Source: Nephrocerus scutellatus
Taxonomy: Eukaryota > Arthropoda > Insecta > Diptera > Pipunculidae
NCBI GenBank assembly: GCA_947095585.1
Contig: OX352764.1
Span: forward strand, 72,497,536-72,561,535
Direction: 5' to 3'
Length of the DNA: 64,000 nucleotides
The notes beneath the pieces are model-generated. The model searched no databases, was not told where the DNA came from, and worked only from the letters and a program-made list of their open reading frames with translations. The number at the start of each line of letters is the position of its first letter. Position 1 is the stretch's first letter. Below, piece after piece: positions 31,508 to 41,557 of the stretch. A program made the position numbers and the translations under genes.

Positions 31508-32205
31508 TTAATCGGAGTCAACCTCATCCAAATCACCAACATCCATGCGATCCATGCGATTTGTTGCAGCTAAAAGAAAACTTCGGGCAATTATTTTTGC
31601 AGAAATATACGCTTAGGCGGCGACGGATTGATTGAAGCCTAGTGCAATTAACTAAAAACGAAAAAAAGCAAAGAAATTAGAAGTAATTTTATCTATAACC
31701 GGTTATAAAAATCAACAGTTTTTACCCGAGCTATAGCCAACTCATCGTTTACGGAAAAATTTAATGGCGCTGCTGCACCATCTAGTCCTGCACCCATGGC
31801 AACCACATTCGGGCCGGCATCGCCAGCTGCTTCGCGTTGTCTTTGGGAAAACTCAGTGTCACGTAATTCCAGATCAATCAACCCTTCCCTATAAGTACGC
31901 ATTTGGTCATCTTCTGAAGGAAAAATTGGTACTGAAGCATCACCACCAGCTTCAGCATCAAAGTGAGCTTGTGCTGGTTGCTGGTCAGGCTGCTCTTGAT
32001 TTCCTTCTGGCTCTTCTGCTGCATGTTGCTGGTCTGGTTGAACTGGCATATCGATGGCGGCCTGTTGTTCTGGTGGTTGAGCTGGCATAACGACTGCAGC
32101 CACTTCCCTCTGGGACTGCTGCTCGGCACCAGCACCATCTTCGTCCGATGATGATGATGATAACATTTGTAAAATCCGTTTGAAGTCCGTTATCACTCCA
32201 AAAAC
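31508..32205 (-). pseudogene. Array unit B7, open main exon but nonsense in last exon
   Basis: Main exon 31726-32205 is fully open (MLSSSSSDEDG... to NDELAIAR). Its terminal exon (31508-31651) is 9 nt shorter and has TAA instead of GAA after SVAA, so splicing would give a protein that ends 12 residues into the last exon. A truncated product could still be made. Confidence 0.65.
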
Positions 32206-32387
32206 CTAGGAATAAAACCAAAATCAATAGAATATAGGAAATCTTTATAAATAAAATAAAATGTGTGTCTGCTTGTTATTTATGGAAACTCACATTTGCC
32301 AACCGACTAACAAAAGTTAACACAAATTATGGCACATTTATATTATGACATTACTTTTGCCCTATCTTGTACAAACATAAAAACGGC

Positions 32388-33091
32388 TTAATCGGAGTCA
32401 ACCTCATCCAAATCACCAACATCCATGCGATTTGTTGCAGCTAAAAGAAAACTTCGGAAAATTATTTCCATGCGGCTTGCAGAAATATACGCTTCGGCGG
32501 CGACGGAGACGGATTGATTGAAGCCTAGTGCAATTAACTAAAAACGAAAAAAAGCAAAGAAATTAGAAGTAATTTTATCTATAACCGGTTATAAAAATCA
32601 ACAGTTTTTACCCGAGCTATAGTCAATTCATCGTTTACGGAAAAATTTAATGGCGCTGCTGCACCATCTAGTCATGCACCCATGGCAACCACATTCAGGC
32701 CGGCATCGCCAGCTGCTTCGTGTTGTCTTTGGGAAAACTCAGTATCACGTAATTCCAGATCAATCAACCCTTCCCTATAAGTACGCCTTTGGTCATCTTC
32801 TGAAGGAAAAATTGGTACTGAAGCATCACCATCAGCTTCAGCATCAAAGTGAGCTTGTGCTGGTTGCTGGTCAGGCTGCTCTTGGTTTCCTTCTGGCTCT
32901 TCTGCTGCATGTTGCTGGTCTGGTTGAACTGGCATATCGATGGCGGCCTGTTGTTCTGGTGGTTGAGCTGGCATAACGACTGCAGCCATTTCCCTCTGGG
33001 ACTGCTGCTCGGCACCAGCACCATCTTCGTCCGATGATGATGATGATAACATTTTTAAAATCCGTTTGAAGTCCGTTATCACTCCAAAAAC
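32388..33091 (-). pseudogene. Array unit B8, nonsense type
   Basis: Terminal exon 32388-32537 (small in-frame indels: lost ATGTGATCC-type 9-mer, gained 6 nt GACGGA) and main exon 32612-33091 with the TGA at 32672-32674. Confidence 0.75.
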
Positions 33092-33273
33092 CTAGGAATA
33101 AAACCAAAATCAATAGAATATAGGAAATCTTTATAAATAAAATAAAATGTGTGTCTGCTTGTTATTTATGGAAACTCACATTTGCCAACCGACTATCAAA
33201 AGTTAACACAAATTATGGCACATTTATATTATGACATTACTTTTGCCCTATCTTGTACAAACATAAAAACGGC

Positions 33274-33941
33274 TTAATCGGAGTCAAACTCATCCAAATC
33301 ACCAACATCCATGTGATCCATGCGATTTGTTGCAGCTAAAAGAAAACTTCGGAAAATTATTTCCATGCGGCTTGCAGAAATATACGCTTCGGCGGCGACG
33401 GATTGATTGAAGCCTAGTGCAATTAACTAAAAACGAAAAAAAGCAAAGAAATTAGAAGTAATTTTATCTATAACCGGTTATAAAAATCAACAGTTTTTAC
33501 CCGAGCAGCCAACTCATCGTTTACGGAAAAATTTAATGGCGCTGCTGCACCATCTAGTCCTGCACCCATGGCAACCACATTCGGGCCGGCATCGCCAGCT
33601 GCTTTGCGTTGTCTTTGGGAAAACTCAGTATCACGTAATTCCAGATCAATCAACCCTTCCCTATAAGTACGCATTTGGTCATCTTCTGAAGGAAAAATTG
33701 GTACTGAAGCATCACCACCAGCTTCAGCATCAAAGTGAGCTTGTGCTGGTTGCTGGTCAGGCTGCTCTTGGTTTCCTTCTGGCTCTTCTGCTGCATGTTG
33801 CTGGTCTGGTTGAACTGGCATATCAATTGCGGCCTGTTGTTCTGGTTGTTGAGCTGGCATATCGACTGCAGCCATTTCCCTCGGGGACTGCTGCTCGGCA
33901 CCAGCACCATCTTTGTCCGATGATGATGATGATGATAACAT
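33274..33941 (-). CDS. Array gene, intact copy 2
   Basis: Coding exons 33501-33941 and 33274-33426, in frame across a 74-bp intron; exon 2 begins at 33980 with the ATG at 33941. About 197 residues: short Ser run with SDKDGAGAEQQ (Asp/Glu to Lys change), Pro/Gln-rich middle, acidic helix-like segment, and a NDELAAR end (one Ile lost by a three-base deletion). The conserved last exon is complete to VGDLDEFDSD-stop. Family not recognised. A 5' exon probably ends at the GTGAGT donor near 34069. Confidence 0.6.
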
Positions 33942-34162
33942 TTGTAAAATCCGTTTTAAGTCCGTTATCACTCCAAAAACCTAGGAATAAAACCAAAATC
34001 AATAGAATATAGGAAATCTTTATAAATAGAATAAAATGTGTGTCTGCTTGTTATTTATGGAAACTCACATTTGCCAACCGACTAACAAAAGTTAACACAA
34101 ATTATGGCACATTTATATTATGACATTACTTTTGCCCTATCTTGTACAAACATAAAAACGGC

Positions 34163-34827
34163 TTAATCGGAGTCAACCTCATCCAAATCACCAACATCCA
34201 TGTGATCCATGCGATTTGTTGCAGCTAAAAGAAAACTTCGGGCAATGATTTCCATGCGGCTTGCAGAAATATACGCTTCGGCGGCGACGGATTGATTGAA
34301 GCCTAGTGCAATTAACTAAAAACGAAAAAAAGCAAAGAAATTAGAAGTAATTTTATCTATAACCGGTTATAAAAATCAACAGTTTTTACCCGAGCTATAG
34401 CCAACTCATCGTTTACGGAAAAATTTAATGGCGCTGCTGCACCATCTAGTCCTGCACCCATGGCAACCACATTCGGGCCGGCATCGCCAGCTGCTTCGCG
34501 TTGTCTTTGGGAAAACTCAGTATCACGTAATTCCAGATCAATCAACCCTTCCCTATAAGTACGCATTTGGTCATCTTCTGAAGGAAAAATTGGTACTGAA
34601 GCATCACCACCAGCTTCAGCATCAAAGTGAGCTTGTGCTGGTTGCTGGTCAGGCTGCTCTTGATTTCCTTCTAGCTCTTCTGCTGCATGTTGCTGGTCTA
34701 GTTGAACTGGCATATCAATTGCGGCCTGTTGTTCTGGTGGTTGAGCTGGCATATCGACTGCAGCCATTTCCCTCGGGGACTGCTGCTCGGCACCAGCACC
34801 ATCTTCGTCCGATGATGATGATAACAT
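34163..34827 (-). CDS. Array gene, intact copy 3
   Basis: Coding exons 34390-34827 and 34163-34315. Intron donor GTAAAAAC and acceptor TTTTTAG are intact, and phase is preserved (codon boundary at the junction). About 196 residues, closest to the array consensus: MLSSSSDEDGAGAEQQSPRE start, QPDQQPAQAHFDAEAGGDASVP middle, and last exon ending MDHMDVGDLDEVDSD. The 5' exon ends at about 34955 (GGCAAAT^GTGAGT) and intron 1 is about 88 nt. This is the best copy for testing expression. Confidence 0.62.
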
Positions 34828-35048
34828 TTGTAAAATCCGTTTGAAGTCCGTTATCACTCCAAAAACCTAGGAATAAAACCAAAATCAATAGAATATAGGA
34901 AATCTTTATAAATAAAATAAAATGTGTGTCTGCTTGTTATTTATGGAAACTCACATTTGCCAACCGACTAACAAAAGTTAACACAAATTATGGCACATTT
35001 ATATTATGAAATTACTTTTACCCCATCTTGTACAAACATAAAATCGGC

Positions 35049-35738
35049 TTAATCAGAGTCAACCTCATCCAAATCACCAACATCCATGCGATCCATGCGA
35101 TTTGTTGCAGCTAAAAGAAAACTTCGGGCAATTATTTCCATGCGGCTTGCAGAAATATACGCTTCGGCGGCGACGGATTGATTGAAGCCTAGTGCAATTA
35201 ACTAAAAACGAAAAAAAAACAAAGAAATTAGAAGTAATTTTATCTATAACCGGTTATAAAAATCAACAGTTTTTACCCGAGCTATAGCCAACTCATCGTT
35301 TACGGAAAAATTTAATGGCGCTGCTGCACCATCTAGTCCTGCACCCATGGCAACAACATTCGTGCCGGCATCGCCAGCTGCTTCGCGTTGTCTTTGAGAA
35401 AACTCAGTATCACGTAATTCCAGACCAATCAACCCTTCCCTATAAGTACGCATTTGGTCATCTTCTGAAGGAAAAATTGGTACTGAAGCATCACCACCAG
35501 CTTCAGCATCAAAGTGAGCTTGTGCTGGTTGCTGGTCAGGCTACTCTTGATTTCCTTCTGGCTCTTCTGCTGCATGTTGCTGGTCTGGTTGAACTGGCAT
35601 ATCAATTGCGGCCTGTTGTTCTGGCGGTTGAGCTGGCATATCGACTGCAGCCATTTCCCTCGGGGACTGCTGCTCGGCACCAGCACCATCTTCGTCCGAT
35701 GATGATGATGATGATAACATTTGTAAAATACGTTTGAA
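35049..35738 (-). pseudogene. Array unit B11, nonsense and truncated 5' end
   Basis: Terminal exon 35049-35201 and main exon from 35277. TAG at 35541-35543 interrupts NQEQPDQQ. At about 35738 the start of the main exon is fused to the inside of the next unit's terminal exon, removing about 215 bp including acceptor, intron 1 and 5' exon. Confidence 0.7.
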
Positions 35739-36425
35739 TCAAATCACCAACATCCATGCGATCCATGCGATTTGTTGCAGCTAAAAGAAAACTTCGGGCA
35801 ATTATTTCCATGCGGCTTGCAGAAATATACGCTTCGGCGGCGACGGATTGATTGAAGCCTAGTGCAATTAACTAAAAACGAAAAAAAGCAAAGAAATTAG
35901 AAGTAATTTTATCTATAACCGGTTATAAAAATCAACAGTTTTTACCCGAGCTATAGCCAACTCATCGTTTACGGAAAAATTTAATGGCGCTGCTGCACCA
36001 TCTAGTCCTGCACCCATGGCAACCACATTCGGGCCGGCATCGCCAGCTGCTTCGCGTTGTCTTTGGGAAAACTCAGTATCACGTAATTCCAGATCAATAA
36101 ACCCTTCCCTATAAGTACGCATTTGGTCATCTTCTGAAGGAAAAATTGGTACTGAAGCATCACCACCAGCTTCAGCATCAAAGTGAGCTTGTGCTGGTTG
36201 CTGGTCAGGCTGCTCTTGGTTTACTTCTGGCTCTTCTGCTGCATGTTGCTGGTCTGGTTGAACTGGCATATCGATGGCGGCCTGTTGTTCTGGTGGTTGA
36301 GCTGGCATATCGACTGCAGCCATTTCCCTCTGGTACTGCTGCTCGGCACCAGCACCATCTTCGTCCGATGATGATGATGATAACATTTGTAAAATCCGTT
36401 TGAAGTCCGTTATCACTCCAAAAAC
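35739..36425 (-). pseudogene. Array unit B12, open main exon fused into B11
   Basis: Main exon 35946-36425 is fully open (MLSSSSSDEDG to NDELAIAR). Its terminal exon begins normally at 35871 but loses its own stop by the deletion at about 35738. It reads LAATNRMDRMDVGDLI and then runs into the neighbouring main exon in a foreign frame (QTYFTNVIIIII...). A fusion protein is possible in principle. Confidence 0.65.
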
Positions 36426-36607
36426 CTAGGAATAAAACCAAAATCAATAGAATATAGGAAATCTTTATAAATAAAATAAAATGTGTGTCTGCTTGTTATT
36501 TATGGAAACTCACATTTGCCAACCGACTAACAAAAGTTAACACAAATTATGGCACATTTATATTATGACATTACTTTTGCCCCATCTTGTACAAACATAA
36601 AAACGGC

Positions 36608-37294
36608 TTAATCGGAGTCAACCTCATCCAAATCACCAACATCCATGTGATCCATGCGATTTGTTGCAGCTAAAAGAAAACTTCGGGCAATTATTTCCAT
36701 GCGGCTTGCAGAAATATACGCTTCGGCGGCGACGGATTGATTGAAGCCTAGTGCAATTAACTAAAAACGAAAAAAAGCAAAGAAATTAGAAGTAATTTTA
36801 TCTATAACCGGTTATAAAAATCAACAGTTTTTACCCGAGCTATAGCCAATTCATCGTTTACGGAAAAATTTAATGGCGCTGCTGCACCATCTAGTCATGC
36901 ACCCATGGCAACCACATTCAGGCCGGCATCGCCAGCTGCTTCGCGTTGTCTTTGGGAAAACTCAGTATCACGTAATTGCAGATCAATCAACCCTTCCATA
37001 TAAGTACGCCTTTGGTCATCTTCTGAAGGAAAAATTGGTACTGAAGCATCACCACCAGCTTCAGCATCAAAGTGAGCTTGTGCTGGTTGCTGGTCAGGCT
37101 GCTCTTGGTTTCCTTCTGGCTCTTCTGCTGCATGTTGCTGGTCTGGTTGAACTGGCATATCGATGGCGGCCTGTTGTTCTGGTGGTTGAGCTGGCATATC
37201 GACTGCAGCCATTTCCCTCGGGGACTGCTGATGATGATGATGATGATGATAACATTTGTAAAATCCGTTTGAAGTCCGTTATCACTCCAAAAAC
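36608..37294 (-). pseudogene. Array unit B13, first unit in transcription order
   Basis: Terminal exon 36608-36760 and main exon 36835-37294. It has TGA at 36895-36897, and the Ser run is joined directly to AVPEGNG, deleting the DEDGAGAEQQ segment. Its 5' exon is followed upstream by a GTTAA repeat (37405-37422), where the array ends. Confidence 0.72.
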
Positions 37295-37409
37295 CTAGGA
37301 ATAAAACCAAAATCAATAGAATATAGGAAATCTTTATAAATAAAATAAAATGTGTGTCTGCTTGTTATTTATGGAAACTCACATTTGCCAACCGACTAAC
37401 AAAAGTTAA

Positions 37410-38190
37410 GTTAAGTTAAGTTGCGCACTTGTGCAAATGTGGCTTCTCCAAGTGAATCTGTGATCCACGTGGAATGACGCTGAAGTGAGGTTATGTATGC
37501 TGCGATACCATTTTTTGCCCTTTTTAGATGAGCCATAGTACAATATTAAGTTAATTGGGATAAGCGTATCCCACTTTTGACACCAATGTTTATTTCGAGA
37601 GCAAGTGTTTTTGCTTCGACCGCCTTTGTATGATAAAATGGATGAATAAATACCTTGTGTATCAATTGCAGCTGCAATGCCACCGATGCCGGCAGTAAAA
37701 ATCCACGGCAATAAACACACTACAAAATTAGGCAAACACAACCTTTTATATCAATAGAGCACCAGGCTCTGAATGCAACAATTTTATTTTTCCTTTTTTT
37801 TGTAGTTAAAATTATATATTATTTGTGGACACGTATAATATTAATTTGTAAATTGTACAAACAGATAAGTCCAAGCTAGAGATTGAGACCAAAAAATTTT
37901 CTTTTTCACACACAAGGTAATTCGTTGTCAATTTGTGACAGAAGAAAAAATGAAACGCATGCCAACGTAGAACGAGTTTTTTTTAGGTTTGTTTGTTTCG
38001 GTTTCATCTTATCTCATCATTTAGTTTATTTAAGTTTAGTTTATTTAAGTTTGCGTGTTCATCAATAATGATGCTACGATGTAACTGCAGACAACTGCGC
38101 ACGAAAAACTATATTTCAATGCAAGCAATTCCGTGTAGCTTTACAAAATGTCGCACTATTTAAGCTTTTGAAAAATTCCGCCGTTTTTTT
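37410..38190. other. Array right flank, no gene recognised
   Basis: Starts with three GTTAA units. A minus-strand open frame of 111 codons (37406-37741) begins with a hydrophobic stretch (VVCLLPWIFTAGIGGIAAAID) but has no ATG start and matches nothing I recognise. If there were a shared promoter for the array on the minus strand it would lie here; no clear core promoter motif was identified. Confidence 0.4.
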
Positions 38191-38194
38191 CACA

Positions 38195-38480
38195 AGCTAG
38201 GAAATCTTTTTCCAAAGTTATTAAAAAAGAATCCGCAGAGAGTTTTTTCCTCAAATTAGAAAATCTTTTTCCAAAATTTCACAGAGAATATTTTTCAGGA
38301 ATGAGGATATTTTTTTGCCCAATAAAAAAATTTGTTCACTGTTTCCCAAAACCGAGAAAATTTCACAGGATCTTTGTGTTAGGAAATCTTTTTCCAATTT
38401 CACAGGATTGAAAGAAAAATTTTCGCAGAGAGTCCTTTTCACAATTTAGGAAATCTTTTTCCAAATTTTAATATTTTAAA
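38195..38480. repeat. Degenerate AGGAAATCTTTTTCC repeat
   Basis: At least four copies of a motif close to TAGGAAATCTTTTTCCAA (38197, 38258, 38380 and 38446 approximately), separated by 60-120 bp of T-rich sequence with recurring TTTCACAGG. No coding potential. Confidence 0.7.
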
Positions 38481-38929
38481 TGTTCACAGTTTTCGGTTTA
38501 CGCGCAAGAAATACTTTTCCCGAACGAAGGTATTTTTCGAATTCCGTGTAAGGATGATTAAAAAAACACAATTATAATTTTTATCTTCACTTTTTATTTT
38601 AATGTTAACTTAGAAGCTACAGTTTAACTTATTACTACTGGTTTCTATTCTACTTTGTAAAAATGCCACACTTTTATAAAGTGTTTCTCGTATTTATGCA
38701 TTAATGTTGCGAAACAAGTGGAGGTGCAAATGTCTGAAGTTGTGAAACAAAAGTGCGGAGTTGCACGGAAATTGCTAAATTGACACAAAGAATTTAGTAT
38801 TTTAAATAATTTGGTGACAAATTATTTCACAATTTGATTATGAGTACGCGTGCAATTATATTATGTGCATGGGTTGTGATACTATAACAATGTAGCAGTG
38901 TATCTTCTATTCCTCTTGTTATCAGTTAT
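38481..38929. other. AT-rich, no gene recognised
   Basis: No open frame or family signature. It may be untranslated or LTR sequence of the decayed errantivirus to its right. Confidence 0.4.
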
Positions 38930-39589
38930 GATTTTAAATTTGTGATCGTATAGGTATGGTCTTAAAATATTATGTTGCCCATGGACGGCAAGTAATTCTT
39001 TTTCAATTGTAGAGTAATTGATTTCTGAAGTTGTTAGGGTTCTGCTAACAAAGCATATATTTTGTGTATTGTTCGGTAATTTCCACCTTACGATTTTTCT
39101 TCAATCATTCTGTTAGCGGTTTTACTAATTTCGCGAAATCGTTAATGAACTTCTTGTAGTACCCAAGTAATCATAAAAATGTACTTATGTCTTTCTGTGT
39201 TTTGGGAAGAGGGTATTGTGTGTGTACTTGGTTCGTACTTTGGTAATGGAAGGTTTGGGGATTGAATGCAGAAAATTTTGGTTGTTTGTAAGTTTGGTTT
39301 GAAAAATATTTGTTTCTATTATTTTGAGTTTTTTGGGAAACCTGGTGGAATTGTTGTTTTCTCATTTGTGGGTTATATTCGTATTTCATATAGAACATGT
39401 TCTGTTCTTGGTGGTTTCATGGCTCTTATACTGGCACCCAGTAGTTTCTTTAGACCAGAAAGGAAAGACTTGAGGCACATTTCGCCAAAAAGATCTCGTT
39501 TTGCTTTGATGACGTTCTGATCGGGTTTCATGGATTAAAAAATTGTTATTTAGAGTAGCTTGCAGTTCAACGATTTTGGATTGAAATTA

Positions 39590-40765
39590 GGCTGTGTTTA
39601 TGGCGAAGCGTATTCGCGTCGCGCGACGCGATGGCTTTTCGCGCGATCGCAAGCGACATCGATACGTGCGAAATCGCAAGCGATTGAGTGTTTATGGCAG
39701 AGCGAATTCGCCTTGCTTCATTCCTGTTTTGGTAAAGCGAACAACATGCGTGCTAAAATAAGGCGCCTATTGTTATTGAAAAGCAGTTATGTGCTACGTA
39801 AAAATATTTGAAAACATCACTACATAGTATAAAACAAAGTCGCTTTCTCTGTCCCTATATCCCTATGTATGCTTAGATCTTTAAAACTACGCAACCGATT
39901 TTGATGCGGTTTTTTTAATAGATAGAGTGATTGAAGAGGAAGGTTTATATGTATAATAACATCCATTAAATAGTGGAGAAATACTGTTATTTTTGAGGTT
40001 TCTAATGTGATGTCGTAAATAATTACATTTTTCCCGCTTACATTGCAAACACAGGCTGAACCCTACGAGATTTATCAATTGCGGGACATAGCGTTTCTCC
40101 TTTGTTGTTGATGATTGTTGATTATCTTTTGTATGTATATAAAAATAAATGTCTGTTTGTTTGTAATACGACATTAAAACTCAAACTGAAACTTTCACAG
40201 AATCTTAACAAGAAATCGTTAAACCACATAGTGCGAATACGATCTAGGTGGCGCTTTCTTTAGGTTTAGCGAATAGAACACCCCTCATGTGGTAGTGATA
40301 GCAAGGAGTGCTTTCATGAGTGCGGGTAGCAGAGCTCCAGGGAAAAGCTAGTTAAAAATAAATAAGAGATTTCATGGAGAATTTCAGCATTTGCACCCCC
40401 GCCTCCAACAATTTCCTAAAAAATTTAAAGAGTATTATCGTATGAACAGTGAAACATTTAAATATATCTTGGAAACGATATCGATATATTTTGTTGTGGT
40501 AATCTGAATTACGTAGATTCCACAAACATTGGTTTCCGCGCACAACCTCAATAAATTTTTCCATAACGAACGAGCGATTCGCTAAACTGATTCAAAATAT
40601 TTTGATTGCAGTTTTTCGTCGCACGCAGTCGCTTGCAGTCTCTCATTTCGCTTTTCGCCAAATCGCTGCGCCATAAACACCTCCATATGTACGCATGTAA
40701 TTGGTCGCTAGCAGCAAATCGCATCGCGTCGCGCGACGCGGATACGCTTCGCCATAAACACAGCC
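39590..40765 (-). mobile_element. PIF/Harbinger-type non-autonomous element
   Basis: 1176 bp. Long near-perfect terminal inverted repeats start GGCTGTGTTTATGGCGAAGC and include a 16-bp GC palindrome (CGCGTCGCGCGACGCG). It is flanked by TTA on both sides (39587-39589, 40766-40768), the 3-bp duplication typical of Harbinger. A second motif like GTGTTTATGGC.AGCGA occurs inside each end. It lacks a transposase but retains a MADF-like fragment at 40352-40564. It sits inside the errantivirus gag relic. Confidence 0.82.
40352..40564 (-). pseudogene. MADF-domain fragment
   Basis: Minus-strand frame starting MEKFIEVVRGNQCLWNLRN and DYHNKIYR, which fits the start of a MADF (Myb-SANT-like) DNA-binding domain with its conserved Leu-Trp and Asp-Tyr positions. 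Harbinger elements normally encode such a partner protein next to the transposase. The domain is not followed by a complete second half, so it is a relic. Its position inside the inverted-repeat element supports the Harbinger assignment. Confidence 0.6.
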
Positions 40766-41243
40766 TTATTATAACCTTGTTTCAATAGATAGAGATCTTT
40801 TATTGAAGAAGATTCCTTTCGCTTGTCTGAGTAATGAAGTACCAAATTTTTTTTTTATTTCGTCCCAATTTAGGCTATTACCATACATGTTCAGAAACTC
40901 GTTGGCCTGACCATCAATTTAATTGCGAATTGCACGTAAAATGATTTGTGCAAAAGAAGTTTGTTTCATGCCTGTTATGTTCATGAGAATTTCTTTGACG
41001 TTGTTAATAAAGTCGTATAGTAGTCTCGGATTTCCGTCAAAACGATTGATGAATTATTGTATACGGATTTTCCTTCTACTTGAAGGGATTCTGGAATCGA
41101 GGTTAAACTTCTAAAAAAAAACATTGCCGAAATATATACAAGTTTTTCGCGTAAAGTTCCAAGAGAATTAATGAGTTAAAGGAGTTTCAAGATAAGTCGA
41201 ATCATCGAACAAACGTTTATTTTTTGTTCCTTTCATATATTTT

Positions 41244-41546
41244 GTGGCGCCGTGGCTCAGTGGATAAGAGCATGTCTTCTGAGCAGGAGGTTCGTGGTTC
41301 GAATTCCAGTAACAACCAAATGTATTTTTCACGGTGTCCCACCTCTCACGAAAGTCCGTAAACGTCCGTGAGTAATAACTTGTCACGGAAAGCTTCTCAA
41401 TTTGTCATTCGGATCCGGCATTAAAAATTGTAGGTCCACTCCATTTGTGTGCAAAAATATACATGCTCAGCACAAATGGTTGCGAGAAGCTAGTCCTTGG
41501 ACGGGACCGCAATGGTCTGTCGCGCCGAATGTTATTACTATTATTA
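41244..41546 (+). mobile_element. tRNA-derived SINE, copy 1
   Basis: About 303 bp flanked by a perfect 11-bp duplication TCATATATTTT (41233-41243, 41547-41557). The 5' part is tRNA-like with an A box (TGGCTCAGTGG at 41253) and a B box (GGTTCGAATTCC at about 41297), i.e. an internal pol III promoter. A unique body (TTTTTCACGGTGTCCCACC...) follows, then an ATT-rich tail. Copy 2 is at 59850-60142. Confidence 0.9.
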
Positions 41547-41557
41547 TCATATATTTT

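Larger units (their letters stand above)
24396..37409 (-). repeat. Gene-array block B, 13 units
   Basis: Thirteen head-to-tail minus-strand units. Regular spacing is 880-892 bp; shorter or longer spacings (673, about 1200, about 2000 bp) come from deletions or from extra 300-bp modules. Every unit carries the same exon borders: a GTGAGT donor after GGCAAAT, TTCCTAG acceptor, GTAAAAAC donor, TTTTTAG acceptor, and a TAA stop in ATCGGCTTAA context. The block ends at 37409, where the last 5' exon changes to a GTTAA repeat and then unrelated sequence. Confidence 0.9.
38930..41130 (-). pseudogene. Decayed errantivirus gag-pol relic
   Basis: Minus strand. Gag is recognisable in two parts, 40800-41130 (approximately FDGNPRLLYDFINNVKEIL, then QIILRAIRN and NEFLNMYGNSLNWDEI) and 39170-39589 (MRKQQFHQVSQKTQNN and surroundings), split by the Harbinger-type element at 39590-40765. 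Directly downstream, 38930-39120 carries RNase H sequence like CFVSRTLTTSEINYSTIEKELLA, so most of pol is deleted. Stops and shifts throughout. Confidence 0.7.

Noticed and set aside
24396..37409. CRISPR-like array
   Set aside because: Repeats are 0.3-0.9 kb coding units without short conserved repeats and unique spacers, in a eukaryotic context.
37406..37741. Small secreted protein encoded upstream of the array
   Set aside because: Hydrophobic start but no ATG, and it ends in the array's GTTAA repeat; no other support.
41249..41320. Functional tRNA gene
   Set aside because: A and B boxes are present but the acceptor stem does not close, and it is followed by a SINE body with target duplications; the same applies at 59853-59925.
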